This document shows positions 16,625 to 25,094 of a DNA stretch of 38,964 bases, in pieces. The stretch lies in assembly GCA_913052475.1 (NCBI GenBank), contig CAJXEJ010000021.1:1-38964 (forward strand), written 5' to 3'. Positions within the stretch are counted from its first letter, which is position 1. Every line of letters begins with the position of its first letter. Both the position numbers and the translations under genes were made by a program. Below the pieces are notes generated by a model, which saw nothing but the letters and a program-made list of their open reading frames with translations, did no database searches and was not told the origin of the DNA. The DNA is from an uncultured Dehalococcoidia bacterium (GTDB taxonomy: Bacteria > Chloroflexota > Dehalococcoidia > Lucifugimonadales > Lucifugimonadaceae).

Positions 16625-17554
16625 ATGCTGGCATACATCCTTAGGCGCTTGCTCTGGACACCCGTGTTGCTGTCGTTGGCAGCCTTCTTTGTATTCATCA
16701 TGGGTATGTGCGCGCCTGGCGATCCCGCGGAACTTCGGTTGGGCAATCGGGCTACTCCCGAGCGGATCGAACGGGAGCGGGAACGACTCGGTCTGGATGA
16801 CCCGATCCCTGTGCGGTATGTACGGTACGTTAACGGAGTGCTCAAGGGTGATTTCGGGGACAGCTATCACTACCAGGGCAAGCCGGTTCTCGAAATCATC
16901 GCCCCACGGTTGTGGGTGTCGATGCAGTTGAACATTGCCGCCTTGATAGTCGCCGTTCTTGTTGGACTACCTCTGGGGTTCTATGCAGCGAAGCGGCAGG
17001 GTACAGGTCGTGATCCCGCAATCGTGATCTCGATGCTCATCTTGTACGCAATGCCCGTGTTTTTTACCGCGCCGTTTTTAATTCTGTTTTTCGCGGTAAA
17101 ACTTCACTGGGTACCCGCCGCTGGTTGGGGTGGTTTTTTCTCACTTCAGATAATTCTTCCCGCCCTCACGATAGGCATTCCGGGTGCGGCGATCTTTGTG
17201 CGATTTATGCGAGCCAGCACTCTCGATGTGATCGGGCAGGAATACGTACGCACCGCCCACGCCAAGGGAATGTCGAACTTCGTGGTGAACTATCGACACG
17301 TCGCTCGAAACGCTTTGCTGCCCGTGCTAACGATCATGGGATTCACGCTCGCGGGCATGTTCGGCGGATCACTCATTGTCGAGCTGATCTACGGAATACC
17401 CGGAGCTGGTCGCCTTTCGCTCGACGCCATATTCCAACGTGACTTCCCCGTGCTAACAGCGTTCGTACTCCTCGGGGCTGCAATGCTGGTATTTGCGAAC
17501 CTGATCATCGATATCGCTTACACAATTGTCGACCCTCGGATAAGGCTGCAGTAG
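16625..17554 (+). CDS. ABC transporter permease, DppB/OppB type
   Basis: 309 aa with six predicted membrane helices. It has the N-terminal start typical of the family (YILRRLLWTPVLLSL), an external APGDPAELRLG loop and the EAA coupling loop (EYVRTAHAKGMSNFVVNYRHVARNALLP). A GGAGGG ribosome-binding sequence lies upstream of the ATG, rather far at about 12 nt. It forms the transmembrane pore with the next gene (4-nt gap). Confidence 0.93.
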   Translation: MLAYILRRLLWTPVLLSLAAFFVFIMGMCAPGDPAELRLGNRATPERIERERERLGLDDPIPVRYVRYVNGVLKGDFGDSYHYQGKPVLEIIAPRLWVSMQLNIAALIVAVLVGLPLGFYAAKRQGTGRDPAIVISMLILYAMPVFFTAPFLILFFAVKLHWVPAAGWGGFFSLQIILPALTIGIPGAAIFVRFMRASTLDVIGQEYVRTAHAKGMSNFVVNYRHVARNALLPVLTIMGFTLAGMFGGSLIVELIYGIPGAGRLSLDAIFQRDFPVLTAFVLLGAAMLVFANLIIDIAYTIVDPRIRLQ

Positions 17555-17558
17555 TCGA

Positions 17559-18560
17559 ATGAAAAACAGTCAAACATTTGATCCACCAGAGGAGATGGAG
17601 CCGAAACTGAAAGATGTGCCGGCTGCTCGCGGGCACTGGCGCAATATCTGGGCCAATTTTCGAAGACGGCGCCTGGCATTCATCAGCCTGATACTGGTTG
17701 CGTTCATCTATTTGCTCGGCATCTTCGCACCCGTTATTCAAACTCACGACTATCAGGAGACGAACCTCAGGCGAACTCAGCAGGGACCAAGTACGGAAAA
17801 CTGGTTTGGCACTGATCGAGCCGGACGCGATCTCTATACGAGAGTCGTCTGGGGCATACAGACGACCGTCATCATCACTGTCACATCGTTTGCGACGGGA
17901 AGCTTGTTGCTGGGCGTGACGATTGGACTCGTTGCCGGGTACTTCCGAGGTTGGGTCGACGCAGTCATTATGCGGGTTGGCGAGGTGGTTTCTGCCTTTC
18001 CCGACATTCTGCTAATCATCTTGCTCGCAGCCACACTTAGACCCCGAATCGTCGAATTCGCGCGCAGTGTTGAGGATTCAACTGGTATGTCGGGATTGGT
18101 CAGTTCCGGAATAGTCGACTATGTCGTCATTGGCATTGCGCTGTTACCGTTGAGCTGGTTCGGGATGATGAGGTTGGTGCGTGGCCAGGTACTTGTGCTT
18201 CGCGAGGCGGAGTACGTCGAAGCGGCTCGTGCGATGGGAACGTCGACGCCGAGGATTCTGTTCCGGCACATCTTGCCCAACGTGGTGAGCCCGATCATCG
18301 TTTCGGTGAGTTTTGGAATTGGTGCGATCGCTCTTTCCGAGGTTGTGCTGAGCTTCTTTGGCCTTGGCGTTCAACCACCGCGGCCAAGTCTTGGCGTAAT
18401 GATCGGCGAGGTGACCGCTCGTGGGGGTGCCAGCGTTTCGGTGCTGAGAGATCACCCCGAGCAGTTGCTTGCTCCGATTATCGTTGTGTGGCTTCTTATC
18501 TTCTGCTGGAACATCGTTGGCGATGCCCTAAACGATGTCCTCAACCCCCGAGCTCGCTAA
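17559..18560 (+). CDS. ABC transporter permease, DppC/OppC type
   Basis: 333 aa. An N-terminal cytoplasmic segment precedes the first helix (RRLAFISLILVAFIYLLGIFAP). The family motif GTDRAGRDLYTRVVWG and the EAA loop (EYVEAARAMGTSTPRILFRHILPNVVSPI) are present. It pairs with the DppB-like permease. No OppD/OppF ATPase follows; the next gene is a gamma-glutamyltransferase, so the ATPases must be encoded elsewhere or shared. Confidence 0.93.
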   Translation: MKNSQTFDPPEEMEPKLKDVPAARGHWRNIWANFRRRRLAFISLILVAFIYLLGIFAPVIQTHDYQETNLRRTQQGPSTENWFGTDRAGRDLYTRVVWGIQTTVIITVTSFATGSLLLGVTIGLVAGYFRGWVDAVIMRVGEVVSAFPDILLIILLAATLRPRIVEFARSVEDSTGMSGLVSSGIVDYVVIGIALLPLSWFGMMRLVRGQVLVLREAEYVEAARAMGTSTPRILFRHILPNVVSPIIVSVSFGIGAIALSEVVLSFFGLGVQPPRPSLGVMIGEVTARGGASVSVLRDHPEQLLAPIIVVWLLIFCWNIVGDALNDVLNPRAR

Positions 18561-18600
18561 CCACCATTAGCGGATTTTCTGGAACCCGAAAGGTTGTTTT
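18555..18600 (+). terminator. Weak terminator-like hairpins after the permease operon
   Basis: CGCTAA/TTAGCG (18555-18560 with 18567-18572) overlaps the stop codon and is followed by GGATTTTC. A second small hairpin, AACC/GGTT, is followed by GTTTTGG near 18600. Both are short, so termination is probably weak. Confidence 0.35.
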
Positions 18601-18652
18601 GGTGGGTCCCAGTTGATCGGCTGTTCGCTTGTCCTGCCACCCTGATCGATCG

Positions 18653-18777
18653 CCTACACGGTAGCGTAATTGTTCTTGTTTTGAACTGAACCTGCCCCTC
18701 TCCCTACACGGTAAGGTGTTGGCCTGAATTCCTCGATGCACGTTTCCGTGTAGCGATACCGTATAGCTCTACACGGT
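18653..18777. repeat. Cluster of CTACACGG elements upstream of the GGT-like gene
   Basis: Three direct copies of CTACACGG (starting at 18654, 18704 and 18769) and one inverted copy (CCGTGTAG, 18746-18753) lie within 125 bp. The first two share the longer CCTACACGGTA and are exactly 50 bp apart. The cluster occupies most of the 353-bp gene-free stretch between the permease and the GGT-like gene. It is probably a set of regulator binding sites or a relic of a duplication. Another CCTACACGG lies at 4811. Confidence 0.5.
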
Positions 18778-18913
18778 CGGATCGGTTGGGGAAACCCTGG
18801 ATTCGTGCGCTGTCTGTTTTGGCGCAAACGGCTAACTAGGCTGACCACTGGTGCTACTATGACCCGACTCGCCGAACACGTGCGAGATGTCGTGTTTTTT
18901 TGGAGCATCCTTG

Positions 18914-20542
18914 ATGAGTTATTTTCATTCTCGCAGATCCGCAGTTATCGCTCGAAACGGCTCGGTGGCAACGAGCCAACCGCTGGCGGCACAGGCTGGA
19001 TTGCAAATGCTTCGCGACGGTGGAAATGCGATCGACGCTGCTGTTACTACAGCAGCCGTATTGAACGTCGTTGAGCCGATGTCTACTGGTATAGGTGGCG
19101 ACATGTTCGCCCTCATCTGGGACAAAGGTGCACGCAAAGTCGTTGCCCTGAACGGATCTGGGCGACAGGCTGCAGCTGCGAACCTCGATGACGTTCGAAA
19201 AGCCGGATTCGACTCCATTCCTAACAACCACGAAGGCAGTCATTTCGCTGTCAGTGTTCCGGGTACCGTTCACGGCTGGGAGACCGCCCTCAACCAGTAC
19301 GGCCGAATGACACTCCGTGAGGTTCTCCAGCCAGCGATTGATTACGCCCTGAACGGCTACGCAGTATCGGAAGTCATTGCCCACAACTGGGGATCGGAAG
19401 ACACGGTTTCTAAGCTGAATCACCGTCCTTCGGGCAGACAGCTACTGCCCGGTTCGGCGGCGAACGGTGCACCACAATACGGTGAAATTATCACTCTCCC
19501 CGAACTGGGTCACACTTTGCAGATGATCGCAGAGGGTGGCAGCGAGGTTTTCTACAAAGGCGAAATAGCCAGGAAGACTGCCGCGTTTATCCAGTCCGAG
19601 GGTGGGTGGCTTACCGCAGAAGATCTCGCAAATCATCACTCCGACTGGGACGAGGCAATCAGCGTCAACTATCGGGGCGTAGATGTGTGGGAGTGCCCAC
19701 CGAACGGACAGGGTATTGCTGCGCTAATCGCTCTCAACCTCGCTGAGGGATACGACATTGGGGCGATGGGTGCCCAGTCAGCCGACCGATATCACTATTT
19801 GATCGAATCGATGCGACGAGGCTACGCTGATGCGTTCCAGTACGTCGCCGATCCACGTGTCGCCGAAGTGCCGATCGAGCCGTTGTTGAGCAAGGATTAC
19901 GCCAACCGTCGCCGTGCTGGAATATCAGGAGTTCAGGCCGATCCCAACGTTTCGTATGGCGATCCGATGGGTGCCGCCGACACTGTTTACCTGACCGCTG
20001 TCGATGGCGAGGGCACAGCCTGCTCGCTGATCAACAGCCTGTTCGCTGGCTTCGGCACTGGACTTGTCGTACCGGAACTCGGAATGGCCCTCCAAAATCG
20101 AGGTTCCCTCTTTTCGTTCGATCCGAACCACCCGAACTATCTCGAAGGGAACAAGCGTCCGTTCCAAACGATCATCCCGGCGATGGCGACCAGAGATGAC
20201 GAGATGTGGTTGAGCTTCGGGGTTATGGGCGGATTCATGCAGCCGCAGGGGCACCTGCAGGTCGCGTCGAACATGATTGATTACGCTATGGATTCGCAGG
20301 AAGCGCTCGATGCTCCACGATTCAAAGTGGAAGTTGAGGGTAGCCAGGATATTTTGGTCGAAGAAGATCTTTCACCCGACGTCATCAAGGACCTCGAGAA
20401 ACGCGGCCATACTGTGAATGTTGTTTCTGGTTATGACCGCGCAAGATTAGGTGGTGGGCAGGTCATTTCTCGTGATGCCGAGACCGGTGTGCTTACCGCC
20501 GGTTCAGAGCCACGCAAAGACGGTGCCGCCGTCGGCTGGTAA
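18914..20542 (+). CDS. Gamma-glutamyltransferase-family Ntn hydrolase
   Basis: 542 aa from ATG 18914, chosen because GGAG lies 8 nt upstream. The family acts on gamma-glutamyl bonds such as glutathione and self-cleaves before a catalytic Thr to form two subunits. The N-terminal half has GGNAIDAAV, VVEPMSTGIGGDMFAL and the PGTVHGW motif. The self-processing site is AADTVYLTAVD with predicted nucleophile Thr357, followed by SLINSLFAGFGTGLVVPELG. The DTVYL wording is that of YwrD-like paralogues, not classical Ggt (TTHYS), so the true substrate may differ. No signal peptide is visible, so a cytoplasmic location is likely. A strong terminator follows. Confidence 0.92.
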   Translation: MSYFHSRRSAVIARNGSVATSQPLAAQAGLQMLRDGGNAIDAAVTTAAVLNVVEPMSTGIGGDMFALIWDKGARKVVALNGSGRQAAAANLDDVRKAGFDSIPNNHEGSHFAVSVPGTVHGWETALNQYGRMTLREVLQPAIDYALNGYAVSEVIAHNWGSEDTVSKLNHRPSGRQLLPGSAANGAPQYGEIITLPELGHTLQMIAEGGSEVFYKGEIARKTAAFIQSEGGWLTAEDLANHHSDWDEAISVNYRGVDVWECPPNGQGIAALIALNLAEGYDIGAMGAQSADRYHYLIESMRRGYADAFQYVADPRVAEVPIEPLLSKDYANRRRAGISGVQADPNVSYGDPMGAADTVYLTAVDGEGTACSLINSLFAGFGTGLVVPELGMALQNRGSLFSFDPNHPNYLEGNKRPFQTIIPAMATRDDEMWLSFGVMGGFMQPQGHLQVASNMIDYAMDSQEALDAPRFKVEVEGSQDILVEEDLSPDVIKDLEKRGHTVNVVSGYDRARLGGGQVISRDAETGVLTAGSEPRKDGAAVGW

Positions 20543-20567
20543 GGCGATTCAACAGGTTTCAATCAAA

Positions 20568-20599
20568 GTCGCTCGCACTTTGGTGTGGGCGGCTTTTTT
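20568..20599 (+). terminator. Intrinsic terminator after the GGT-like gene
   Basis: An 11-bp stem including G-U pairs (GTCGCTCGCAC, 20568-20578, with GTGTGGGCGGC, 20583-20593), a 4-nt loop and six T residues (20594-20599). Confidence 0.9.
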
Positions 20600-20648
20600 G
20601 TTGCTCGTGTGAATCTCGCGAGAGGCTTCATTGAACGAATATTAGGGA

Positions 20649-20676
20649 TGAATTAGTATTATTCAAGAATAATTCA
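20649..20676. promoter_or_regulatory. Palindromic operator candidate before the HTH regulator
   Basis: The perfect palindrome ATTATTC-AA-GAATAAT (20658-20673) overlaps the wider repeat TGAATTA (20649-20655) / TAATTCA (20670-20676). It lies 32-56 bp before the regulator start in an AT-rich promoter region. An autoregulatory site is the likeliest role. Confidence 0.5.
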
Positions 20677-20704
20677 GAAAACTAACTACTTAATAGGAAT
20701 AATA

Positions 20705-21655
20705 ATGAATCTGAGTGTCCGAGATGTTGCTGTGCGGCTGAACGTCAGTGAAAAGACCGTCTATAAGTGGTTGAAGGCTGGTCTTATTCCCGCAAATCGA
20801 ATCGGTAAATCCTGGATTATCACCGAGGAATCAGTGCAGGTACTCGTAGAGCCAAAATCGATCGTGCAAATGGTTCCGGCTACTCGAAGTACCGCCGCGC
20901 CAAACGCGCCAATACGAACTGGCGTACCCGGTAATTTAATTGCCTCTGGAACATCTGAACTCGATTCGATATATCTCTCGCGATTCACTGACGTTCTGAA
21001 TGGTGCAGTGAGTCAGGGGGTGCAGGGAGTGCTCGGGCCTAGAGCGTCAGACCCCACAACATCTTCGACCATTGCTTCCGCACTCGAATCAGCCGATGGC
21101 GAGGTGTTATTGCAGGGCATTGGGCTACGGGAGTTTTTCGGAGATCGCGGGCACACTTCGATCCTGCGTCAGATGGCCGCAGAAGATCGAGCAGTGCAGA
21201 TTCGGGCTATTCTCGTGAATCCTGTTAGCGAGTTTGCCCGGGCAAGAGCGGTAGCGGAGGACGGCGCTCAATTCGAAAGCGAAGACCGATACAAGGCGGG
21301 TCCTCTGTACAACGACAGTTGGCGTAGTTTGAACGTAATCGCCGCCATGAAAAAAGAAGCTGAAGCGCGCTATCACTTTGGTATCGACGTTCGATTTGTC
21401 GATCATTGGCCATCGGTTTACCTAGTTATTACTGCTGAATCGACCTTTGTTGAGACGTACCTTTTTGGGAAACCTAGAGGGGCTGTTGATGGCAGTTCGA
21501 TCGACGGGTTGGTGCCGATGTTCCAGTTCCAGTCAGGAAGCTCCTATTCGGGGATCCTCAGGCAGCACTTCGACTACATATGGTCGGGAGCAAATCCTCA
21601 CGTAAAAACCCATACTCTCGCCGACATCGCCGAAGCTATGCACGTGAGCGTCTAG
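20705..21655 (+). CDS. Excisionase/MerR-type HTH regulator with unassigned C-terminal domain
   Basis: 316 aa. Residues 1-50 are a helix-turn-helix of the excisionase/MerR type (VRDVAVRLNVSEKTVYKWLKAGLIPANRIGKSWIITEE). A Ser/Thr/Ala/Pro-rich linker runs to about residue 75. The rest (about 240 aa) is a separate domain with stretches LLQGIGLREFF, VQIRAILVNPVSEFARARA, FGIDVRFVDHWPSVYLVITAESTFVETYLFG and a final helix. It resembles the PLD-like ligand-sensing domains (DUF5919 style) found behind HTH domains, but that is only a resemblance by eye. No catalytic HKD motif is present. The gene is monocistronic with a palindrome in its promoter. An AGGA precedes the ATG. Confidence 0.75.
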   Translation: MNLSVRDVAVRLNVSEKTVYKWLKAGLIPANRIGKSWIITEESVQVLVEPKSIVQMVPATRSTAAPNAPIRTGVPGNLIASGTSELDSIYLSRFTDVLNGAVSQGVQGVLGPRASDPTTSSTIASALESADGEVLLQGIGLREFFGDRGHTSILRQMAAEDRAVQIRAILVNPVSEFARARAVAEDGAQFESEDRYKAGPLYNDSWRSLNVIAAMKKEAEARYHFGIDVRFVDHWPSVYLVITAESTFVETYLFGKPRGAVDGSSIDGLVPMFQFQSGSSYSGILRQHFDYIWSGANPHVKTHTLADIAEAMHVSV

Positions 21656-22018
21656 GGATTTCCGATCTCCTCTGGATACCATCGACGATCCAGCATTCCG
21701 ACCGCAGCGATATACGGAGCGGAGGGATCTCGGTTGCTGATGTCGGCATCATGCGATCGCAACACATAGACCTACTTCCCCACCAAAAGTCCCTCCACTC
21801 CGCTGTCACCACGGTAGGGACGAGGTATAGAAGCGATATCCATGCCACCTACGGAACATCGCGGAACTATCTGCTGCTACTTGGCGAAATAGTTCCTAAT
21901 AACTCTGCGAGCTAGGAACTAATCTTCCCTGTGTAACAGAACACGCGAGCGCCGTAAACCAACTGCACACGGACGACTCAACTGTTCACCCATTTATCTC
22001 ACTTCTGGAGGCTCGGTC
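21656..22018. other. Gene-free leader of ino1
   Basis: 363 bases. It has the inverted repeat GGAACTAT/ATAGTTCC (21863-21870 with 21889-21896) and a third AGGAACTA copy near 21912. An imperfect long-range complement pairs AGCGGAGGGA (about 21718) with TCCCTCCACTCCGCT (about 21792). Short ORFs here lack coding character. It probably contains the ino1 promoter and a folded 5' leader. Confidence 0.45.
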
Positions 22019-23137
22019 TTGGGCAAAATCAACGTAGCGATCATCGGCGCGGGTAACTGTGCATCATCGCTGGTACAGGGACTACACAAGTACAGCGAAA
22101 TCGACGAGGGCTCGCAGCGAATTCCTGGTCTTATGCACAACGTGCTCGGCGGATACACCTTGAGCGACGTGAACATCGTTGCAGCATTCGACGTCGACGC
22201 TGAGAAGGTCGGTAAAGACCTCTCTGAAGCACTCGTCTCCAAGAACAACAACGCCATCCAGTTCTTTGACGTTCCAAACATGGGCGTGAAAGTCGATCGT
22301 GGAATGACCCACGATGGAATCGGCGAATACCTCGAAGACCTTGTCGAAGTGAACCACGACCCATCAACCCCAGGTGGACAGACTGCAGACGTTGTTGGCA
22401 TCTTGCGAGACCGTGAAGTCGACGTAATGATCAATTACCTCCCAGTCGGTTCCGAGCAGGCAACCAAGTGGTACGTCGAACAGGCACTTGCCGCTGGTGT
22501 AGCTTTCGTGAACTGCATCCCGGTATTCATCGCCAGAGAGGCTTACTGGCAGAAACGGTTTATCGACCGTGGCGTTCCGATTGTCGGTGACGACATCAAG
22601 TCGCAGGTTGGTGCAACCATCGTTCACCGAGTACTCGCCCGACTGTTTGAAGACCGTGGCGTACGACTCGACAAGACCTACCAGTTGAACTTCGGTGGAA
22701 ACACCGACTTCTATAACATGCTTGAGCGGGCACGCCTGAAGTCGAAGAAAATCTCAAAAACCAATGCCGTTCAGTCGCAGCTCGAGAAAGAACTGCCGAC
22801 CGACGATGTGCACATCGGCCCATCCGACCACGTCCCGTGGCTCGAAGACCGCAAATGGGCATACATCCGCCTTGAAGGTACGTCGTGGGGCGACCAACCT
22901 CTCAACGTCGAGCTCAAGCTCGAAGTGGAAGACAGCCCGAACTCTGCTGGTGTAGCAATCGACGCTATCCGAAGCGCCAAGATCGCAATGGACAAAGGCG
23001 TTAGCGGCGCCATCGAGCCTGCTTCTGCCTACTTCATGAAGTCACCTCCGGTTCAGATGCGTGACGACGATGCTCGTGTCGCTGTTGAAGGCTTTGCCGA
23101 AGGAAACGATCCGGAAACTATTATCGCTGCCGAGTAG
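22019..23137 (+). CDS. ino1: Inositol-3-phosphate synthase
   Basis: Converts glucose-6-phosphate to 1L-myo-inositol-3-phosphate in an NAD-dependent reaction; this is the entry step to all inositol compounds. 372 aa, matching the short actinobacterial/archaeal form. The Rossmann motif is [16 protein letters not shown]. Family blocks include [43 protein letters not shown] (catalytic Lys region), [13 protein letters not shown] and [18 protein letters not shown]. The start is TTG at 22019 with GGAGG 7 nt upstream. It is followed by its own terminator and then by the PimA-like and PI-phosphate-synthase-like genes that would consume its product. Confidence 0.95.
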   Translation: MGKINVAIIGAGNCASSLVQGLHKYSEIDEGSQRIPGLMHNVLGGYTLSDVNIVAAFDVDAEKVGKDLSEALVSKNNNAIQFFDVPNMGVKVDRGMTHDGIGEYLEDLVEVNHDPSTPGGQTADVVGILRDREVDVMINYLPVGSEQATKWYVEQALAAGVAFVNCIPVFIAREAYWQKRFIDRGVPIVGDDIKSQVGATIVHRVLARLFEDRGVRLDKTYQLNFGGNTDFYNMLERARLKSKKISKTNAVQSQLEKELPTDDVHIGPSDHVPWLEDRKWAYIRLEGTSWGDQPLNVELKLEVEDSPNSAGVAIDAIRSAKIAMDKGVSGAIEPASAYFMKSPPVQMRDDDARVAVEGFAEGNDPETIIAAE

Positions 23138-23171
23138 CCATTCGTTTTAGAACGACCCATAAGAAATAGTG

Positions 23172-23230
23172 CGTGTCGCTGGAAAACCAATATGATTGCC
23201 TCGTATCGGTCCAGTGGCACGTTTTGTTTT
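23172..23230 (+). terminator. Terminator after ino1
   Basis: A 12-bp stem with two G-U pairs (CGTGTCGCTGGA 23172-23183 with TCCAGTGGCACG 23210-23221), a 26-nt loop, then GTTTTGTTTT. It separates ino1 from the glycosyltransferase gene, which would need its own promoter or read-through. Confidence 0.7.
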
Positions 23231-23297
23231 CGATAATATCGCTCTGGCAATTTTATTAACCGAAGTTCGGGCCTGAACAAGTGAAGGGGGGTGCTGA

Positions 23298-24455
23298 TTG
23301 CGAATAGCTCAAGTATCACCTTACGACTTCGCCCACTCGGGTGGAGTGCAACGCCACATCTCCACCTTGAGTCGTGAACTACAGGCGCGGGGCCACAAGG
23401 TATCGATCCTTGCTCCCTGCACACGAGACGAACCGGCAGTCGACATCGGTGATGTCGAACTGCGAACGTTCGGAAGATCTGTTCCCGTACCTACTGCCGG
23501 TTCAATAGCCCGTATTTCTTTTTCGGTATGGCATGAGTGGCGCCTCAAGACGATGCTCGAGAACGAGAAATTCGACATTGTGCACATCCATGAGCCGTTG
23601 ATGCCGATGTTCGCGCTCACTGCATCTCGATTCTCACCATCGACAACCATCGGCACGTTCCACGCCTATAACGAAGGTAAGGGTAGGGGCTACATTATTT
23701 GGAAGAAAATCCTGAACCGTGGTGCCATTCGTCTGAACGGGCGGATCGCAGTTTCCGAACCGGCAAAGCAGTTCGCCAATCGATACTTCAAAGGCGACTA
23801 CACGGTCATACCTAATGGACTCGACGTCGACCGATTCTCAAAACCCGCGCCAAAACCGTCGATCCTCAAGGACGATGCGATGAATATGCTGTTTGTTGGC
23901 CGGGTGAACGAACCGAGAAAAGGCCTGCGATACGCACTTGGTGCGTACTCATTGCTCAAGTGGCAGTATCCGAAGCTTCGATTGATCGTTGCCGGCGCCG
24001 GGGTTCCCGACCGTGAGTCGTATCGGATCATGGGCGAACGTTCACTTGATGATGTTATGTTCGTTGGCCCCGTGTCTGACGAAGAACTCCCAGGCTACTA
24101 TCAGAACGCCGATATTTTTCTGGCTCCGAATACGGGTAAGGAGAGTTTCGGCTTCGTTATCATCGAAGCGATGTCGGCTTCAACGCCGATAGTTGCCTCC
24201 GATATACCCGGGTTTGCTTCAGTGATGACCGATGGCAAAGAAGGCCTGATGGTACCGCCAAAGGCCGAAGCTGCTATGGCTGAGGCGATCAAGCGGCTCA
24301 TCGAGAATCCCGGACTAAGAGCTCAATTGGGTATCGGCGGTCGGGCGACGGTCAATCAGTACCGCTGGGCACACGTGGCCGATTCAGTGCTCAACTACTA
24401 CAACGAGGTTCGGGAGAAACAGCCCGTACCGCCAGCGAAATATCAGGGCTGGTAA
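23298..24455 (+). CDS. PimA-like GT4 glycosyltransferase (phosphatidylinositol mannosyltransferase candidate)
   Basis: 385 aa, GT-B fold. The N-terminus MRIAQVSPYDFAHSGGVQRHI holds the glycine-rich acceptor/donor loop. FDIVHIHEPLMP, GTFHAYNE, IPNGLDVDRF, GRVNEPRKGL and KESFGFVIIEAMSASTPIVASDIPGF follow in the order seen in mycobacterial PimA. The E-x7-E donor-binding motif lies in the last block. PimA transfers mannose from GDP-mannose to the inositol ring of phosphatidylinositol at the inner face of the membrane. Placement between ino1 and a PI-phosphate-synthase-like gene supports this. The start is TTG with AAGGGGGG 6 nt upstream. The alternative is a glycosyltransferase using another membrane acceptor. 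Confidence 0.85.
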   Translation: MRIAQVSPYDFAHSGGVQRHISTLSRELQARGHKVSILAPCTRDEPAVDIGDVELRTFGRSVPVPTAGSIARISFSVWHEWRLKTMLENEKFDIVHIHEPLMPMFALTASRFSPSTTIGTFHAYNEGKGRGYIIWKKILNRGAIRLNGRIAVSEPAKQFANRYFKGDYTVIPNGLDVDRFSKPAPKPSILKDDAMNMLFVGRVNEPRKGLRYALGAYSLLKWQYPKLRLIVAGAGVPDRESYRIMGERSLDDVMFVGPVSDEELPGYYQNADIFLAPNTGKESFGFVIIEAMSASTPIVASDIPGFASVMTDGKEGLMVPPKAEAAMAEAIKRLIENPGLRAQLGIGGRATVNQYRWAHVADSVLNYYNEVREKQPVPPAKYQGW

Positions 24456-24459
24456 GCAT

Positions 24460-25065
24460 TTGCCTGATCTTCAATCTCTCCGTTACGGCTTGCGTGGATC
24501 GGTCACTAAATGGTTCGAACGACCGGCGGTTTCACTGCTGATCGCTCTCAAGTTCACGCCCGACGCCGCGACTGTAGTCGGGCTGCTAATCGCCCTAGTT
24601 GCAGCGTATTTCGCCAGTGAGGGAGAATTTCTCATCGGAGGAATTCTTGTTCTCATCGGTTCGGTATTTGACCTTCTTGACGGTGGCATCGCCAGAGCAA
24701 CAAACAGCGTGAGCAAGCGGGGGGCGCTAACAGACTCAGTCTTCGATCGACTATCCGAAATCGCCCTGCTAGTTGGCCTAGGCATGTACTTCACATCTGG
24801 TGTTGATGCCAATCAGAGGGGTGTATTGTTGGCATATGTCGCTGTGGGTGGGTCCTTGATGGTCAGCTACGTCCGTGCTCGCGCTGAAGGGCTCGGGGTT
24901 AAAGGCACCGCTGGATTCCTGACACGTCCGGAACGAGTGGTCATTACAGTCGTCTGTCTGGTGGCTGGATATCCACTGGTTGCGCTGTGGATACTTGGGA
25001 TTGGTACACCTCTCAGCGCAGCGTGGCGTTTCGTCGATGCATGGCGATCGATCGATTCTGAATAG
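24460..25065 (+). CDS. CDP-alcohol phosphatidyltransferase, phosphatidylinositol-phosphate-synthase-like
   Basis: 201 aa integral membrane enzyme with several hydrophobic helices. The complete CDP-alcohol signature is present: Asp71-x2-Asp74-Gly-x2-Ala-Arg79, Gly88, Asp92 and Asp96, which bind two metals and CDP-diacylglycerol. The later segment SYVRARAEGLGVKGTAGFL and then RPERVVI matches the KARAE...ERPER region of actinobacterial PgsA1, where Arg residues bind inositol phosphate. Predicted reaction: CDP-diacylglycerol plus inositol-1/3-phosphate to PI-phosphate. It starts at a TTG 4 nt after the PimA-like gene. No separate PI-phosphate phosphatase is visible. Confidence 0.85.
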   Translation: MPDLQSLRYGLRGSVTKWFERPAVSLLIALKFTPDAATVVGLLIALVAAYFASEGEFLIGGILVLIGSVFDLLDGGIARATNSVSKRGALTDSVFDRLSEIALLVGLGMYFTSGVDANQRGVLLAYVAVGGSLMVSYVRARAEGLGVKGTAGFLTRPERVVITVVCLVAGYPLVALWILGIGTPLSAAWRFVDAWRSIDSE

Positions 25066-25094
25066 CCCGCCAATTGATCCGCGGGGGCATCCCT

